Positions 15,360 through 15,461 of a stretch of 15,461 nucleotides of DNA are shown here, in pieces (position 1 is the stretch's first letter; each line of letters begins with the position of its first letter). The notes beneath the pieces were generated by a model. It saw only the letters and a list, made by a program, of their open reading frames with translations. It was not told where the DNA came from and did no database searches. The position numbers were made by a program, and so were the translations under genes. The stretch is taken from NCBI RefSeq assembly GCF_905207935.1, contig NZ_CAJLNI010000037.1, forward strand, positions 1-15,461, given 5' to 3'. The DNA is from an uncultured Haemophilus sp. (GTDB lineage: Bacteria > Pseudomonadota > Gammaproteobacteria > Enterobacterales > Pasteurellaceae).

Positions 15360-15461
15360 TGAAACGCATCCTCATCACCGGCGGTTCCGGCTTCATCGGT
15401 TCCGCTCTTATTCGATATATCATTAATCAGACTCAAGATTCTGTTATCAATATTGATAAAC
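15359..15461 (+). CDS. rffG: dTDP-glucose 4,6-dehydratase, 5' part
   Basis: The first 34 codons of a short-chain dehydrogenase-like NAD-dependent sugar nucleotide enzyme; the rest lies beyond the window. It starts at GTG 15359, whose G is the last base of the wbaP TAG stop (TAGTG), so translation is coupled. The N-terminus is MKRILITGGSGFIGSALIRY with the GxxGxxG nucleotide-binding motif, then DSVINIDK, where the acidic residue after strand 2 binds the cofactor ribose. LITGGSGFIGSALIR and the VINIDK ending resemble RmlB/RffG proteins (VVNVDKLTYAGN in relatives). Another NAD-dependent epimerase/dehydratase, such as GalE, cannot be excluded from this fragment. It would supply dTDP-4-keto-6-deoxyglucose for a deoxy or amino sugar. 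Confidence 0.75.
   Translation, partial: MKRILITGGSGFIGSALIRYIINQTQDSVINIDK

Noticed and set aside
6464..15461. Tetranucleotide phase-variation repeats, as in many Haemophilus LPS genes
   Set aside because: No tandem tetranucleotide tract of several units was seen in any gene of the locus.
1..15461. CRISPR array, tRNA, rRNA, insertion sequence or prophage elements
   Set aside because: No spaced direct repeats, cloverleaf-like tracts, transposase or phage genes were recognised on either strand.

Overview
The window comes from a Pasteurellaceae chromosome, most likely a Haemophilus close to H. parainfluenzae or H. influenzae. The evidence is low GC, Haemophilus-like housekeeping proteins, and eight copies of the 9-bp DNA uptake signal core AAGTGCGGT (three of them built into terminator hairpins). 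The species call is inference.

Left part (1-6463), housekeeping. A minus-strand pair holds proC (proline synthesis) and, overlapping it by one base, a 3-phenylpropionate-type MFS transporter cut by the window edge. rdgC is divergent on the plus strand. It converges on minus-strand typA across two terminator hairpins. A 248-bp gap rich in inverted repeats leads to glnA (glutamine synthetase), which ends in a textbook terminator made of two inverted uptake signals.

Right part (6464-15461), surface polysaccharide. Eight complete genes and one partial gene, all on the plus strand, form an O-antigen-type locus. They are: ABC exporter permease (wzm), ABC exporter ATPase (wzt, short form without a carbohydrate-binding domain), a membrane acyltransferase-3, a two-domain polymerase (N-terminal DUF4422/GT111, C-terminal GT8), UDP-galactopyranose mutase (glf), a GT2 glycosyltransferase, a stand-alone DUF4422/GT111 protein, a WbaP-type phosphoglycosyltransferase, and the start of a dTDP-glucose 4,6-dehydratase. 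The inferred pathway is as follows. WbaP loads the first sugar phosphate on undecaprenyl phosphate, and GT2 and the small GT111 extend it. Glf supplies UDP-galactofuranose. The GT111-GT8 enzyme polymerises an alternating Galf/Galp chain, the acyltransferase may decorate it, and Wzm/Wzt moves the finished chain across the inner membrane. The polymerase architecture and the order wzm-wzt-polymerase-glf-GT2 resemble the Klebsiella O2a (D-galactan I) locus.

The locus is a mosaic. The acyltransferase and polymerase genes are very AT-rich, glf looks host-like, a strong terminator hairpin sits between glf and the GT2 gene, and uptake signals are absent from the locus except one at the end of glf. 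No RNA genes, insertion sequences, CRISPR arrays or phase-variable tetranucleotide repeats were seen.
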